A model generated the notes under the pieces. It was not told where the DNA came from. It searched no databases and saw nothing but the letters and a program-made list of their open reading frames with translations. A program made the translations under genes and the position numbers. Positions 50,860 through 58,957 of a DNA stretch of 64,000 bases are shown one piece after another. The number at the start of each line of letters is the position of its first letter. Positions within the stretch are counted from its first letter, which is position 1. The DNA lies in contig NZ_CALUAE010000020.1 of the NCBI RefSeq assembly GCF_943913955.1, positions 1 through 64,000 of the forward strand. Reading direction: 5' to 3'. The stretch is from Mycolicibacterium bacteremicum. GTDB taxonomy: Bacteria; Actinomycetota; Actinomycetes; Mycobacteriales; Mycobacteriaceae.

Positions 50860-50874
50860 AAGAATATTGTTCTC
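50860..50874. promoter_or_regulatory. imperfect GAGAAT-family operator (minus-strand side)
   Basis: AAGAATATTGTTCTC has the 6-3-6 layout of the family with changes in the arms. It lies 34 bases upstream of the amidohydrolase start at 50826. Confidence 0.45.
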
Positions 50875-50980
50875 CAGCGGATCGCTTACATCCGCGCTGG
50901 TGAGAGTGTCTGCTGGTCAGTCGCGTAGCGCCAGTGTGCCGGAACCGCATAGTGAGATTACGAGAATATTGGCACCGCTA

Positions 50981-50999
50981 ACGAGAATGCTATTCTCGT
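50981..50999. promoter_or_regulatory. perfect GAGAAT-family operator (plus-strand side)
   Basis: ACGAGAAT-GCT-ATTCTCGT is a 19-base palindrome with eight-base arms and no mismatch. It lies 35 bases upstream of the acyl-CoA dehydrogenase start at 51034. A half-site CGAGAAT at 50961-50967 precedes it. Confidence 0.72.
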
Positions 51000-51033
51000 A
51001 CCAACGTAACGAGGGAGAGGCGGGAGGTGCCGG

Positions 51034-52056
51034 ATGCTTCTGGAGTTCGACGCTGATCAGCGGCTTTGGCAGGAGACGGTGCGTGATGCGGTGGGCAAAC
51101 AGTGCCCCGCCTCGCTGGTACGCAGCATCGCCGAGGGAAAACACGACGGTGCCGAGCCGCTGTGGCGGTCCTATCTGGAGGCCGGCTGGACCGAGCTGAC
51201 CGATCCGGACAACGCGGTCGAGCTCGCGATCGTGTTGGAGGAACTGGGCCGCGCCACCGACCCGACCCCGTTCCTGGCCACGCTCTCGCAGTTTGCGCCG
51301 TTGGCCGGTGACCGGTTCGATCCGAATACCGCAGGCGCCGCGGTCTACGACGGGGTCAGCGCGAACTGGTCGGTCGACGGCTGGATCCTGGACGGCACCT
51401 CGAAGTTCGTGCTCGACGGTGACCGTGCCGAGCGGCTCGCCGTGGTGACCCCGGCCGGGGTGTTCGTCATCGACGCCGGCCTGGCCGTGACGCGGCGCCG
51501 CGACGTGTTCGATCCGGTGCTGCACGTCTCGGAGGTGAGCTTCGAGTCCGTGCGGGTGGAGGAGTCCGACCGGCTGGACCTCGATCCGTCGGCGGCGCGC
51601 ACACTGGTCGAACGGGCGCGGCACATCGCCTTGATGGGCATGGCGATCACCATGGTCGGCGCCTGCCAGCGGGTGCTCGATCTCGCGCTCGAACACGCCA
51701 AGAGTCGCTATCAGTTCGGGGTGCCGATCGGCTCGTTCCAGGCCATCCAGCACAAGGCGACCGATATGTACGTGGCGATCGAGCGGGCACGGGCGCTGTC
51801 CTACTTCGCCGCGCTCACCATCGCCGCCGACGACCCGCGCCGCCGGATCGCCGCCGCCATGGCCAAGGCCAGCGCGGGGGAGTGTCAGACGCTGGTGTTC
51901 CAGCACGGCCTACAGACCTTCGGAGCCATGGGCTTCACCTGGGAGAACGACCTTCAGTTCGCGTTGAAGCGGGCCAAGGCCGGCGAGCTACTGCTCGGTG
52001 GCGCCGCCCAACACCGCGCTCTCATCGCCGAGGAGTTTGATGCAACTCGAATTTGA
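51034..52056 (+). CDS. acyl-CoA dehydrogenase, small-subunit type of a heteromer
   Basis: This 340-residue FadE has a divergent N-terminal half without the TEPGSGSD motif (VLDGDRAERLAVVTPAGVF in its place) and a conserved C-terminal half (SRYQFGVPIGSFQAIQHKA and QTFGAMGFTWENDLQF). It is the pattern of subunits that lack a complete FAD/substrate site and work with a partner. The following gene overlaps by 17 bases and encodes a full FadE, so the two form a ChsE-like pair. GGGAGG lies ahead of the ATG. Confidence 0.85.
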   Translation: MLLEFDADQRLWQETVRDAVGKQCPASLVRSIAEGKHDGAEPLWRSYLEAGWTELTDPDNAVELAIVLEELGRATDPTPFLATLSQFAPLAGDRFDPNTAGAAVYDGVSANWSVDGWILDGTSKFVLDGDRAERLAVVTPAGVFVIDAGLAVTRRRDVFDPVLHVSEVSFESVRVEESDRLDLDPSAARTLVERARHIALMGMAITMVGACQRVLDLALEHAKSRYQFGVPIGSFQAIQHKATDMYVAIERARALSYFAALTIAADDPRRRIAAAMAKASAGECQTLVFQHGLQTFGAMGFTWENDLQFALKRAKAGELLLGGAAQHRALIAEEFDATRI

Positions 52057-53215
52057 TCCCGACGTCGAAGAGTTCCGCGCCGAGTTCTCGGCGTTCCTCG
52101 ACGAGCACCTGCCTTCTGCCGCACAGACGCTGGAGCGTCCGCGCTCGGTATCGCACATGCCGCAGTGGGCCCGCGACTGGCAGCGACTGCTGTTCGACAA
52201 CGGCTGGCTGCTGCCCGCCCAGCCCCCCGAGTTCGGCGGCCGCAACGCCACGGTGTTGCAGACCTACGTACATCTGGAAGAACTGTGCCGTCGCCGGATC
52301 TACCACAGCTTCAACCCCCAGGGCGTCAACATCATTGCCGCCTCCCTGATCTCGTTCGGCAGTGCCGAGCAAAAGCAGAAGTGGGCGGTCCCGGTGCTGC
52401 GCGGCGAGAAGACCGCGTCGCTGGGCATGAGCGAGCCAAGCGCCGGATCGGACCTTGCCTCGTTGCGCACCAAGGCTGTTCGGGACGGGGACGATTTCAT
52501 CGTCAACGGCCAGAAGGTGTGGACCTCCGGCGCGCACGACGCCGACTGGTTGCTGACCTTCGTACGCACCGATCCGGATGCACCCAAGCACAAGGGAATC
52601 AGCGTCCTGATCATCCCGACCGACACCGAAGGTGTGGTGTGCCGGCCGTTCGCCGACATCTGCGGCGAGGACAACAAGGATTTCAACGAGGTCTTCTTCG
52701 CCGATGTCCGGGTGCCCGCCGAGAACCTTGTCGGGCCGCTCAACGGAGGCTGGAAGGTGGCCAACGGTTCCCTCGGCCACGAGCGCACCATGATGTGGCT
52801 GGGCTTCGCCGACCGGATCGCGAACTCGATCGGCGACTTCACCCCGTCCACCCCGCTGGAACGCGATCAGCTGGCCAGCACCATCATGGACTACCAGGCA
52901 CTACGGCTGCTCGGGTCGGTCGGGCTGGCGAAGGCCGCCCGTGGTGAGGTCGACGTCGCGTCGGTGTCGGTGCCCAAACTGCTCGGCGCGGAGGCCGAGT
53001 TGCGGGCATCGAACAATGCGCTCGTCGCCGCCGGCGCCGAGGGGTTGATCCATCCGTCGTTCAGCGGGCCGTACGCACACATGAACCTGGACCATTACTA
53101 CGCGAGCTGGTTCGAGCGGTACGCCCGCAGCTTCTCGGGCACCATCGCCGGTGGCACATCGGAGATCCAGCGCAACATCATCGCCCAGCAGGTGCTCGGC
53201 CTGCCACGCGGCTGA
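52040..53215 (+). CDS. acyl-CoA dehydrogenase, full-length partner
   Basis: This 391-residue FadE has LGMSEPSAGSDLASLRT, FIVNGQKVWTSGAHD, a candidate catalytic Glu in LGHERTMMWLG, and the C-terminal FSGTIAGGTSEIQRNIIAQQ where IYEGT has become IAGGT. The start ATG 52040 (MQLEFDPDVEEF) has AGGAG upstream and lies inside the end of the previous gene. The two-subunit dehydrogenase probably acts on a bulky CoA ester, as the steroid enzymes FadE26-FadE27 do. Confidence 0.9.
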   Translation: MQLEFDPDVEEFRAEFSAFLDEHLPSAAQTLERPRSVSHMPQWARDWQRLLFDNGWLLPAQPPEFGGRNATVLQTYVHLEELCRRRIYHSFNPQGVNIIAASLISFGSAEQKQKWAVPVLRGEKTASLGMSEPSAGSDLASLRTKAVRDGDDFIVNGQKVWTSGAHDADWLLTFVRTDPDAPKHKGISVLIIPTDTEGVVCRPFADICGEDNKDFNEVFFADVRVPAENLVGPLNGGWKVANGSLGHERTMMWLGFADRIANSIGDFTPSTPLERDQLASTIMDYQALRLLGSVGLAKAARGEVDVASVSVPKLLGAEAELRASNNALVAAGAEGLIHPSFSGPYAHMNLDHYYASWFERYARSFSGTIAGGTSEIQRNIIAQQVLGLPRG

Positions 53216-53229
53216 GGATGCCGGCCGGC

Positions 53230-53357
53230 GCTACGTGGCTTCAGTCGAGACGCGGGAGTGACCCGCTCGGCTGAGCCTGCGTAGGCATTTCGTCTTCGTG
53301 AGCTACGTGGCTTCAGTCGGAATGCAGGATCGACCGACTCGGCTGAATCCAGGTAGC
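53230..53357. repeat. two tandem hairpin-forming repeats in convergent gap
   Basis: Two 56-base units (53230-53285 and 53302-53357) share GCTACGTGGCTTCAGTCG and CTCGGCTGA. Within each unit the two ends are complementary with few mismatches, so each folds into a long imperfect hairpin with a 14-20-base loop; the first loop contains a further GCGGG/CCCGC stem. They lie between the convergent acyl-CoA dehydrogenase and TB8.4-like genes. They may be REP-like elements or transcription barriers. Confidence 0.6.
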
Positions 53358-53378
53358 CCGCGCACAACACCAACGAAA

Positions 53379-53413
53379 AACGTCCCGCCCTCCGGACCGG
53401 AGGGCGGGACGTT
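53379..53413 (-). terminator. strong intrinsic terminator hairpin
   Basis: A perfect 17-base inverted repeat (AACGTCCCGCCCTCCGG and its complement) with one base between arms is followed on the minus strand by GTTTTTCG. It lies 15 bases after the stop of the TB8.4-like gene and can also stop plus-strand readthrough. Confidence 0.8.
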
Positions 53414-53428
53414 CTCGTGTTCAGCGGG

Positions 53429-53767
53429 TCAGTAGTTGTTGCAGGTACCCGCGAGGTTCTGCACGGCACCCAGGTAGCTCGCTGCCCCCGGGTAGGCGGC
53501 GATCTGATTGACCGTGTTCTGCCGCTCGGCCGGACCGGAGTTCAGGAAGGTCCGCAGCATCCCGAGCGCCATCGGCTGAGCGTTGAACTGAGCGGCCAGG
53601 TCGGGCTGCTGCGCGTTCATCGCGGCCATCACCTGGTCGTACGTGCAGGTCGTGTTGACGACATTGCTGAGGTCGGGCTGGGCAGAGGCGATCCCGGCCG
53701 ACATCGGCAGCGCGACCGCGATCCCGCCGATCACGACGGCCAGCTTCGTGCGCGACACCTTGAGCAT
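53429..53767 (-). CDS. secreted TB8.4-like / hemophore-related protein
   Basis: This 112-residue protein has a Sec signal peptide (MLKVSRTKLAVVIGG then hydrophobic IAVALPMSAGIASA, cleaved before QPD). The mature part, NTTCTYDQVMAAMNAQQPDL to a C-terminal LAGTCNNY, matches the pattern of M. tuberculosis TB8.4 (Rv1174c) along its length, including the two Cys that probably form a disulfide. The wider family includes the Rv0203 heme carrier, but heme binding is not shown for TB8.4. The start is ATG 53767; GGGAAAGG lies ten bases upstream. It is a housekeeping secreted gene inserted amid catabolic genes. Confidence 0.88.
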   Translation of the reverse strand: MLKVSRTKLAVVIGGIAVALPMSAGIASAQPDLSNVVNTTCTYDQVMAAMNAQQPDLAAQFNAQPMALGMLRTFLNSGPAERQNTVNQIAAYPGAASYLGAVQNLAGTCNNY

Positions 53768-53958
53768 GTGGTTTATACCTTTCCCCACCCGACTGATTCG
53801 GGCGACATCCTCCTTGTCGTGGAGGGCATCTAATTTGTTACACATCTTTGTGATCAAAAGGCTAACAGGATCGCCGTTGATCCATGCAAGTCCTTTACCC
53901 GGCAACAACGCTGCCAAAACGGCAGCTCATTCCCGCCGACGGTGGGGGCGGCGGCGGG

Positions 53959-55326
53959 TCACTTCCAGTCGATGACGGCCTTTTCCTTGCGCTCGGTGAT
54001 GGGCCGGGCCAGCTCCTGCTCGTTGCAGATGCGCTGCAGGTTGTCCAGCGTCTCGTCCAGGCCGGGGCCCTGCCGCTTGCCCGGGGTGAAGGTCGCGGGC
54101 AGGTTGCGCATGCCCTGGATCACGCCGATGGTGTCGTAGTGCACGGTGCCCTCGGGGTCGCACACGTAATCCGGCATCCGGTCCAGCACGGCGGTCAGCA
54201 TCGACTTGAACACCGTGCGGGCCACGTTGGAGCCCACGCAGCGGTGCACACCGATCCCGAAGCTGAAGTGCCGGTTGCCCTTGCGGTCCATGATCAGCTC
54301 GTTGGGCTGATCGAATACCGCCGGGTCGCGGTTGGCCATCGCCCAGGACAGCCACAGCCGCTCGTACTGCTTGAACTGCTGCCCCTCGACCTCGACGTCC
54401 TCGGCGAAGGTCCGTCCGTCGCCCGGCGCGGGGGTGAAGAAGCGCAGGAACTCCTCGGTGGCCGGGTTCAGCAGCGCGTCGCGGTCGCGGGAGAGCCGCT
54501 CGCGCTCGTCGGGATGCTCGCCGAGCCATTCCAGGGCGTGTGCGGTCAGCGCGGTGGTGGTGTCGAATCCGCCGCCGATGACCAGGCCCAGGTTGCCGAG
54601 GATCTCCATGTCCGGTGCCGGCTCGCCGTCGATGCGCAGCTGCAGCATGGCGTTGACCAGGCCCGGCCGCGGGTTCTCGCGGATCTCCATCATGTTGTTG
54701 ATGATGTCGATGCCCATCTCGCGGTGCTGCTCGTTGATCTTCTCGCGTTCCGGGGCATGCTCGGGGGTGTAGACCGAGGCGTGCGTGGGCTCGCTGTAGA
54801 CGTTCCACTTCTTGAGGTCCAGGCCCATCATGGCCAGCGTGAACACCGCGGGCACCACGTTGGCGAGGTGGTCGACGAAGTCGATGCTGCCCGACTCGAT
54901 GTGTTCGTCGAGGGCGGCGCGGGTGATCTCGTCGACGAACGGTTCCCAGCGCTTGATGGCGGCGGGGGACAGGTAGGGGTTCAGCGCGCCGCGGTAGGCG
55001 CTGTGTTCGGGCTCGTCCATCTCCAGGATGCCGCCGCGCACCACGGTGGCGCGGCTGGCCTTGGGGATGGTGATGCCCTTGAACGGCGTCTCACCGGAGA
55101 TGTCGTGATGGTTGGACACCACCGGGCAGCGGGCGAGTTCGAAGACGTGCTTGCTGTCGGCGGCGACCCAGTGCCCGTCGTAGACGTCGGTCCACGCCAG
55201 CGGGCACTTGGACTGCATCTCCTCGGTGATCTTCTCGAACTGCAGCCGGTATTCCGGGGTGTGCCGGTCGAAGTGGTAGGTGTTCTTCTTGCGGTCTTCG
55301 TCGGCCGAGATGTCATCGATGGTCAT
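53959..55326 (-). CDS. cytochrome P450
   Basis: This 455-residue P450 has the heme loop FSFGIGVHRCVGSNVAR, the I-helix VIGGGFDTTTAL and ExxR in TEEFLRFF. Its extra length comes from a C-terminal extension of about 40 residues (GPGLDETLDNLQRICNEQEL onward). The start ATG 55326 (MTIDDISADEDRK) is 53 bases after a ferredoxin gene. It is the last gene of the operon from 57206, with two SDRs and a ferredoxin, which together could hydroxylate and then oxidise one carbon. Confidence 0.92.
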   Translation of the reverse strand: MTIDDISADEDRKKNTYHFDRHTPEYRLQFEKITEEMQSKCPLAWTDVYDGHWVAADSKHVFELARCPVVSNHHDISGETPFKGITIPKASRATVVRGGILEMDEPEHSAYRGALNPYLSPAAIKRWEPFVDEITRAALDEHIESGSIDFVDHLANVVPAVFTLAMMGLDLKKWNVYSEPTHASVYTPEHAPEREKINEQHREMGIDIINNMMEIRENPRPGLVNAMLQLRIDGEPAPDMEILGNLGLVIGGGFDTTTALTAHALEWLGEHPDERERLSRDRDALLNPATEEFLRFFTPAPGDGRTFAEDVEVEGQQFKQYERLWLSWAMANRDPAVFDQPNELIMDRKGNRHFSFGIGVHRCVGSNVARTVFKSMLTAVLDRMPDYVCDPEGTVHYDTIGVIQGMRNLPATFTPGKRQGPGLDETLDNLQRICNEQELARPITERKEKAVIDWK

Positions 55327-55379
55327 GGCTGGCTTTCTTCATGGCGCATTTCATGGCGTTGTCTGGCTGGGCGGCAGCG

Positions 55380-55571
55380 TCATTCGATGACGATGGCTTG
55401 CTCCGGGCAGGAGTGCACGGCCTCGCGCACCGCGTCCTCCTGATCGGCGGGGACCACATCCGAAGCGGGTGAGGCATGTCCGTCGACATCGTCGAGTTCG
55501 AACGCGTCGGGCGCGATCATCGCGCACAGGGTGTGGCCCTGGCAACGACTTCCGTCAACCGAAACCTTCAC
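55380..55571 (-). CDS. P450-associated ferredoxin (CxxHxxC type)
   Basis: This 63-residue 3Fe-4S-type ferredoxin has CQGHTLC and SCPEQAIVIE. It is next to the P450 at 53959-55326, its probable partner. The start is GTG 55571 with AAAGGGG about ten bases upstream. Confidence 0.92.
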   Translation of the reverse strand: MKVSVDGSRCQGHTLCAMIAPDAFELDDVDGHASPASDVVPADQEDAVREAVHSCPEQAIVIE

Positions 55572-55605
55572 TGCGTCAACCCCTTTCGGTTCTTTCCTGG
55601 AATCA

Positions 55606-56487
55606 TCAGACGTGGTAGTCGTACCACTTGAGGTAGCCGCCGGCGTCGACGCGCAGCTGCATACCGGTGACGAAACGGGACTCGTCCGAGGCCAGCCACA
55701 ACACGGCGTTGCTGATGTCCTCGGGTTCGATGTAGTTGACCTTCATGGCCTGCTGCACGCTGAACACCGGCTCGGCGTCGGCGCGGGTCGGGTTCTCCAG
55801 GTCCGGGCGGAACGAGCGGTACATCGGCTCGCTCTGCAGCATGTCGGTGTTGCAGTTGGTCGGGTGGATCACGTTGGCCCGGATACCGCGCACGGCCAAC
55901 TCGGTGGCCAGGTAGTGCACGTACTCCGAGATCAGCCGCTTGCTGACCATGTAGCCCATGCCACCGGGGTCATTGCCCGGATTGGGCTTGTTGTGCGCGT
56001 CCATCAGTGCCGCCGCGGAGGCCGTCGCGACGATGGAGGCGCCCTCGTTCAGGTGCGGCAGCGCGACCTGGATGGCGTTGATGGTGCCGACGAAGTTGGT
56101 GTTGATCCCGTCGGTCCAGGCCTGCATGGCCGGCTGGCCCTTCATGGCGGCGATACCGGCCTGCGCGACGACGATGTCGACCTTGCCGAACTCGGCCAGG
56201 CCGGCGTCCAGCGCGGCCCGCAAATCGGCCTCGTTGCGGACGTCCGCCTGGGCGGTGACGATGCGGCGGCCGGTCTTCTCGACGTAGTTCTTGGTCTCCT
56301 CGAGATCCTCGGCGGTGGCCATGGCGTAGCCGACGGTCTCGTAGTTCTTGCAGATGTCGACGGCGATGATGTCGGCACCCTCTTCGGCGAGCCGGATCGC
56401 GTGGCTGCGGCCCTGGCCGCGGGCGGCGCCGGTGATGAAGGCGACTTTCCCGGCTACCCGGCCTGCGCTGCTTGCTGTCGTACCCAT
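55606..56487 (-). CDS. mycofactocin-coupled SDR family oxidoreductase
   Basis: This 293-residue protein has the mycofactocin-SDR signature ITGAARGQGRSHAIRL followed by AEEGADIIAVDICKNY. The NNAG motif reads AQAGIAA, the catalytic Ser lies in ATASAAALM and the Tyr/Lys in GYMVSK. It probably oxidises the alcohol formed by the P450 in this operon, with mycofactocin as electron acceptor (family knowledge). It is a homologue, not a close copy, of the SDR at 4402-5247. The start is ATG 56487 (MGTTASSAG). Confidence 0.88.
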   Translation of the reverse strand: MGTTASSAGRVAGKVAFITGAARGQGRSHAIRLAEEGADIIAVDICKNYETVGYAMATAEDLEETKNYVEKTGRRIVTAQADVRNEADLRAALDAGLAEFGKVDIVVAQAGIAAMKGQPAMQAWTDGINTNFVGTINAIQVALPHLNEGASIVATASAAALMDAHNKPNPGNDPGGMGYMVSKRLISEYVHYLATELAVRGIRANVIHPTNCNTDMLQSEPMYRSFRPDLENPTRADAEPVFSVQQAMKVNYIEPEDISNAVLWLASDESRFVTGMQLRVDAGGYLKWYDYHV

Positions 56488-56504
56488 GAATAGCCCTCTC
56501 GCTC

Positions 56505-57206
56505 TTAGGTGTTCCGGCCGCCGTTGACGCCCAGGATCTGTCCGGTGATGTAGCCGGCCTCCTCGGAGATGAAGAAGGCGCAGGCCGCTGCGATGTCCTC
56601 GGGTTTGCCCATCCGGCGCACCGGAGTCTGCTCGATCTGCTTGGCGGTGTCGCCGAGGAAGCCACGGTCCTCGGCCTTGCGCAGCATCGGGGTGTCGATG
56701 AAACCGGGCGGGACGGCGTTGACGGTGATACCCATCGGGCCGTACTCCAGCGCCAGTGATTTGGTCAGGCCGTTGACCGCCGACTTGGCCGCGACATAGG
56801 GCGCCATGAACGGCTGGCCCGAATGCGTGCTGGACGACGAGATGTTCACGATCCGACCCCAGCCGGCCTCGATCATCCCGGGCAGCACGGCTTGGATGCA
56901 GTGGAAGGTGCCGTTGAGGTTCACGTCGATGACACGTTGCCACTGTTCGAACGAGGTGTCGGTGAACTTGCGGAAACTGTCCAGGCCGGCGGCGTTGACC
57001 AGGATCGTGACGGGGCCGAGTTGGGCCCGGATGGCGTCCAGCGCGGTGTCCACGGCGGCCCGGTCGGTGACGTTGGCGACGAACGCATTCGGTGTATCCG
57101 ACGGGTTCAGGTCCAGGGTGGCGACGTGGTAGCCGTCGGCGCGCAGTCGGTCGGCGATGGCCCGTCCGATACCCGACCCGCCGCCCGTCACGACAGCATT
57201 CTTCAC
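56505..57206 (-). CDS. short-chain dehydrogenase/reductase
   Basis: This 233-residue classical SDR has VVTGGGSGIGRAIADRL, NAAG, catalytic Ser in NISSSSTHSG, and YVAAKSAVNGLTKS. It resembles FabG-like 3-ketoacyl reductases and the SDR at 33018. It is first in the minus operon ending with the P450. An imperfect GAGAAT-family operator (57241-57255) lies 35 bases upstream. Confidence 0.9.
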   Translation of the reverse strand: MKNAVVTGGGSGIGRAIADRLRADGYHVATLDLNPSDTPNAFVANVTDRAAVDTALDAIRAQLGPVTILVNAAGLDSFRKFTDTSFEQWQRVIDVNLNGTFHCIQAVLPGMIEAGWGRIVNISSSSTHSGQPFMAPYVAAKSAVNGLTKSLALEYGPMGITVNAVPPGFIDTPMLRKAEDRGFLGDTAKQIEQTPVRRMGKPEDIAAACAFFISEEAGYITGQILGVNGGRNT

Positions 57207-57240
57207 CTGCGAGCCTCCTAAGAATCGCCCTTCCGATTAT

Positions 57241-57255
57241 GAGAACCGTACTCTC
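57241..57255. promoter_or_regulatory. GAGAAT-family operator in divergent SDR/ALDH gap
   Basis: GAGAACCGTACTCTC has one change per half from the consensus. It is 35 bases upstream of the SDR start on the minus strand. A half-site TGATGAGAATGAAATTTCC lies at 57392-57410, in front of the plus-strand aldehyde dehydrogenase. Confidence 0.55.
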
Positions 57256-57428
57256 GGGTCGGTCGTTGTCGCAAGACTCGCAGTCTCGAATCCGGGAAAC
57301 AAAAGTTTGGCGTCATCGGCGTGCTCGGACCATACGACTAGCGTGGCTACGCTTTCTTGCGTTCTCATCCACCGGATGTAGTATTCGCCGTTGATGAGAA
57401 TGAAATTTCCATCACAGTGAGGAGCCCG

Positions 57429-58892
57429 ATGTCCGAGACGTCCACGATCACCGCCAAGCGGATGCTGATCGACGGAGAACTGGTCGAGACGCCCAGCACC
57501 TTCGCATCATTGAATCCCGCCACCGGCGAGGTGCTCGGGCAGGCCCCCGACGCCACGGTGGCCGACGCGGAGGCAGCCGTCGCCGCCGCCCGGCGGGCCT
57601 TCGACACCTCGGGCTGGGCCACCGATGTCGCGCTGCGCATCCGCTGCCTCGAACAATTCCACGCCGCGCTGGTGGAACACCGCGACGAACTTGCCGCGCT
57701 CACCATCGCGGAGGTCGGCGCGACGCCGGCATTGACCCAGGGCGCCCAGCTCGATCAGCCGATCGCGATCGTCAAGTACTACCTCGATCTCCTGCGTGAC
57801 TATCCGCTCACCGAGGATCTGGGCACCATCGAGGTCCGCGGGCAGCAGCACCACCGCTGGGTCGAGAAGGAGGCCGCCGGGGTGGTCGCGGCGATCATCG
57901 CCTACAACTACCCGAATCAGCTGGCGCTGGCGAAGCTGGCCCCGGCACTGGCCGCCGGCTGCACCGTCATCCTCAAGGCCGCACCGGACACCCCGCTGAT
58001 CACGCTGGCACTCGGCGAGCTGATCGCCAACCACACCGACATCCCCGCCGGCGTGGTCAACGTCATCAGCGGCGCCGATCCGCAGGTCGGCGCGGTACTC
58101 ACCACCGCCCCGGACGTCGACATGGTGACCTTCACCGGCTCGACCCCGACCGGACGCGCGATCATGGCCGCCGCCAGTTCCACCCTGAAGAAGGTGTTCC
58201 TGGAGCTCGGCGGCAAGTCCGCGGCGATCGTGCTCGACGATGCCGACTTCGGCACGGCCGCACTGTTCTCCGCATTCAGCATGGTGACCCACGCCGGACA
58301 GGGCTGTGCGCTGACCTCGCGGCTGCTGGTGCCGCGCAGCCACCACGACGAGATCGTGGAACTGGTCAAGACCAACTTCGGCCACGTCCGCTACGGCGAT
58401 CCCAACGAGCCGGGCACCTATATGGGACCGCTCATCAGTGAAAAGCAGCGCGACAAGGTCGACGCCATGGTGCAGCGTGCCGTGGCGGCCGGGGCGACAC
58501 TGGTCACCGGTGGCGAGAAGAAGGGGCCGGGCTACTTCTATACGCCGACCCTGCTGACCGACGTCGACCCGGACAGTGAGATCGCCCAGGAAGAGGTCTT
58601 CGGTCCGGTGCTCGCGGTGATCGCCTACGACGATGACGACGACGCGGTGCGGATCGCCAACAACTCCATCTACGGTCTGTCCGGCGCGGTGTTCGGAAGT
58701 CAGGAGCGCGCCCTGGCGGTGGCCCGGCGGATCCGCACCGGCACCTTCTCGATCAACGGCGGCAACTACTTCAGCCCCGACAGCCCCTTCGGCGGATTCA
58801 AGCAGTCCGGTATCGGCCGCGAGATGGGCCGGGCCGGACTCGAGGAGTTCCTGGAGGCCAAGACCTTCGCCGTTCCGGTGGTGGGCGCATGA
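57429..58892 (+). CDS. NAD(P)-dependent aldehyde dehydrogenase
   Basis: This 487-residue aldehyde dehydrogenase has FTGSTPTGRAIM for the cofactor loop, FLELGGKSAAIVL with the general-base Glu, and the catalytic Cys in AGQGCALTSRL. The start ATG 57429 has GAGGAG upstream. Its stop overlaps a MIRU-like mini-ORF start, which links it to the CoA-transferase gene. It probably produces the carboxylate that the CoA-transferase activates. Confidence 0.92.
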   Translation: MSETSTITAKRMLIDGELVETPSTFASLNPATGEVLGQAPDATVADAEAAVAAARRAFDTSGWATDVALRIRCLEQFHAALVEHRDELAALTIAEVGATPALTQGAQLDQPIAIVKYYLDLLRDYPLTEDLGTIEVRGQQHHRWVEKEAAGVVAAIIAYNYPNQLALAKLAPALAAGCTVILKAAPDTPLITLALGELIANHTDIPAGVVNVISGADPQVGAVLTTAPDVDMVTFTGSTPTGRAIMAAASSTLKKVFLELGGKSAAIVLDDADFGTAALFSAFSMVTHAGQGCALTSRLLVPRSHHDEIVELVKTNFGHVRYGDPNEPGTYMGPLISEKQRDKVDAMVQRAVAAGATLVTGGEKKGPGYFYTPTLLTDVDPDSEIAQEEVFGPVLAVIAYDDDDDAVRIANNSIYGLSGAVFGSQERALAVARRIRTGTFSINGGNYFSPDSPFGGFKQSGIGREMGRAGLEEFLEAKTFAVPVVGA

Positions 58893-58957
58893 GCGGAGCT
58901 TGCGGGGCGAAAATTGGAGTCCCATTCGGTGACCGAGCCTGCGAGGTGACCGAATAA
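58889..58957 (+). repeat. MIRU-like mini-ORF between aldehyde dehydrogenase and CoA-transferase
   Basis: This 69-base unit encodes 22 residues beginning MSGACGAKIGVPF and ending DRACEVTE. It starts inside the aldehyde dehydrogenase stop (ATGA) and its TAA shares one base with the next ATG (TAATG). It is on the plus strand, whereas related units at 8245, 39524 and 48042 are on the minus strand, always in the sense of the flanking genes. Confidence 0.7.

Noticed and set aside
51034..53215. A frameshifted single acyl-CoA dehydrogenase
   Set aside because: Both frames are long, each has its own start and ribosome-binding site, and both have their own C-terminal FadE domain, so they are two genes.
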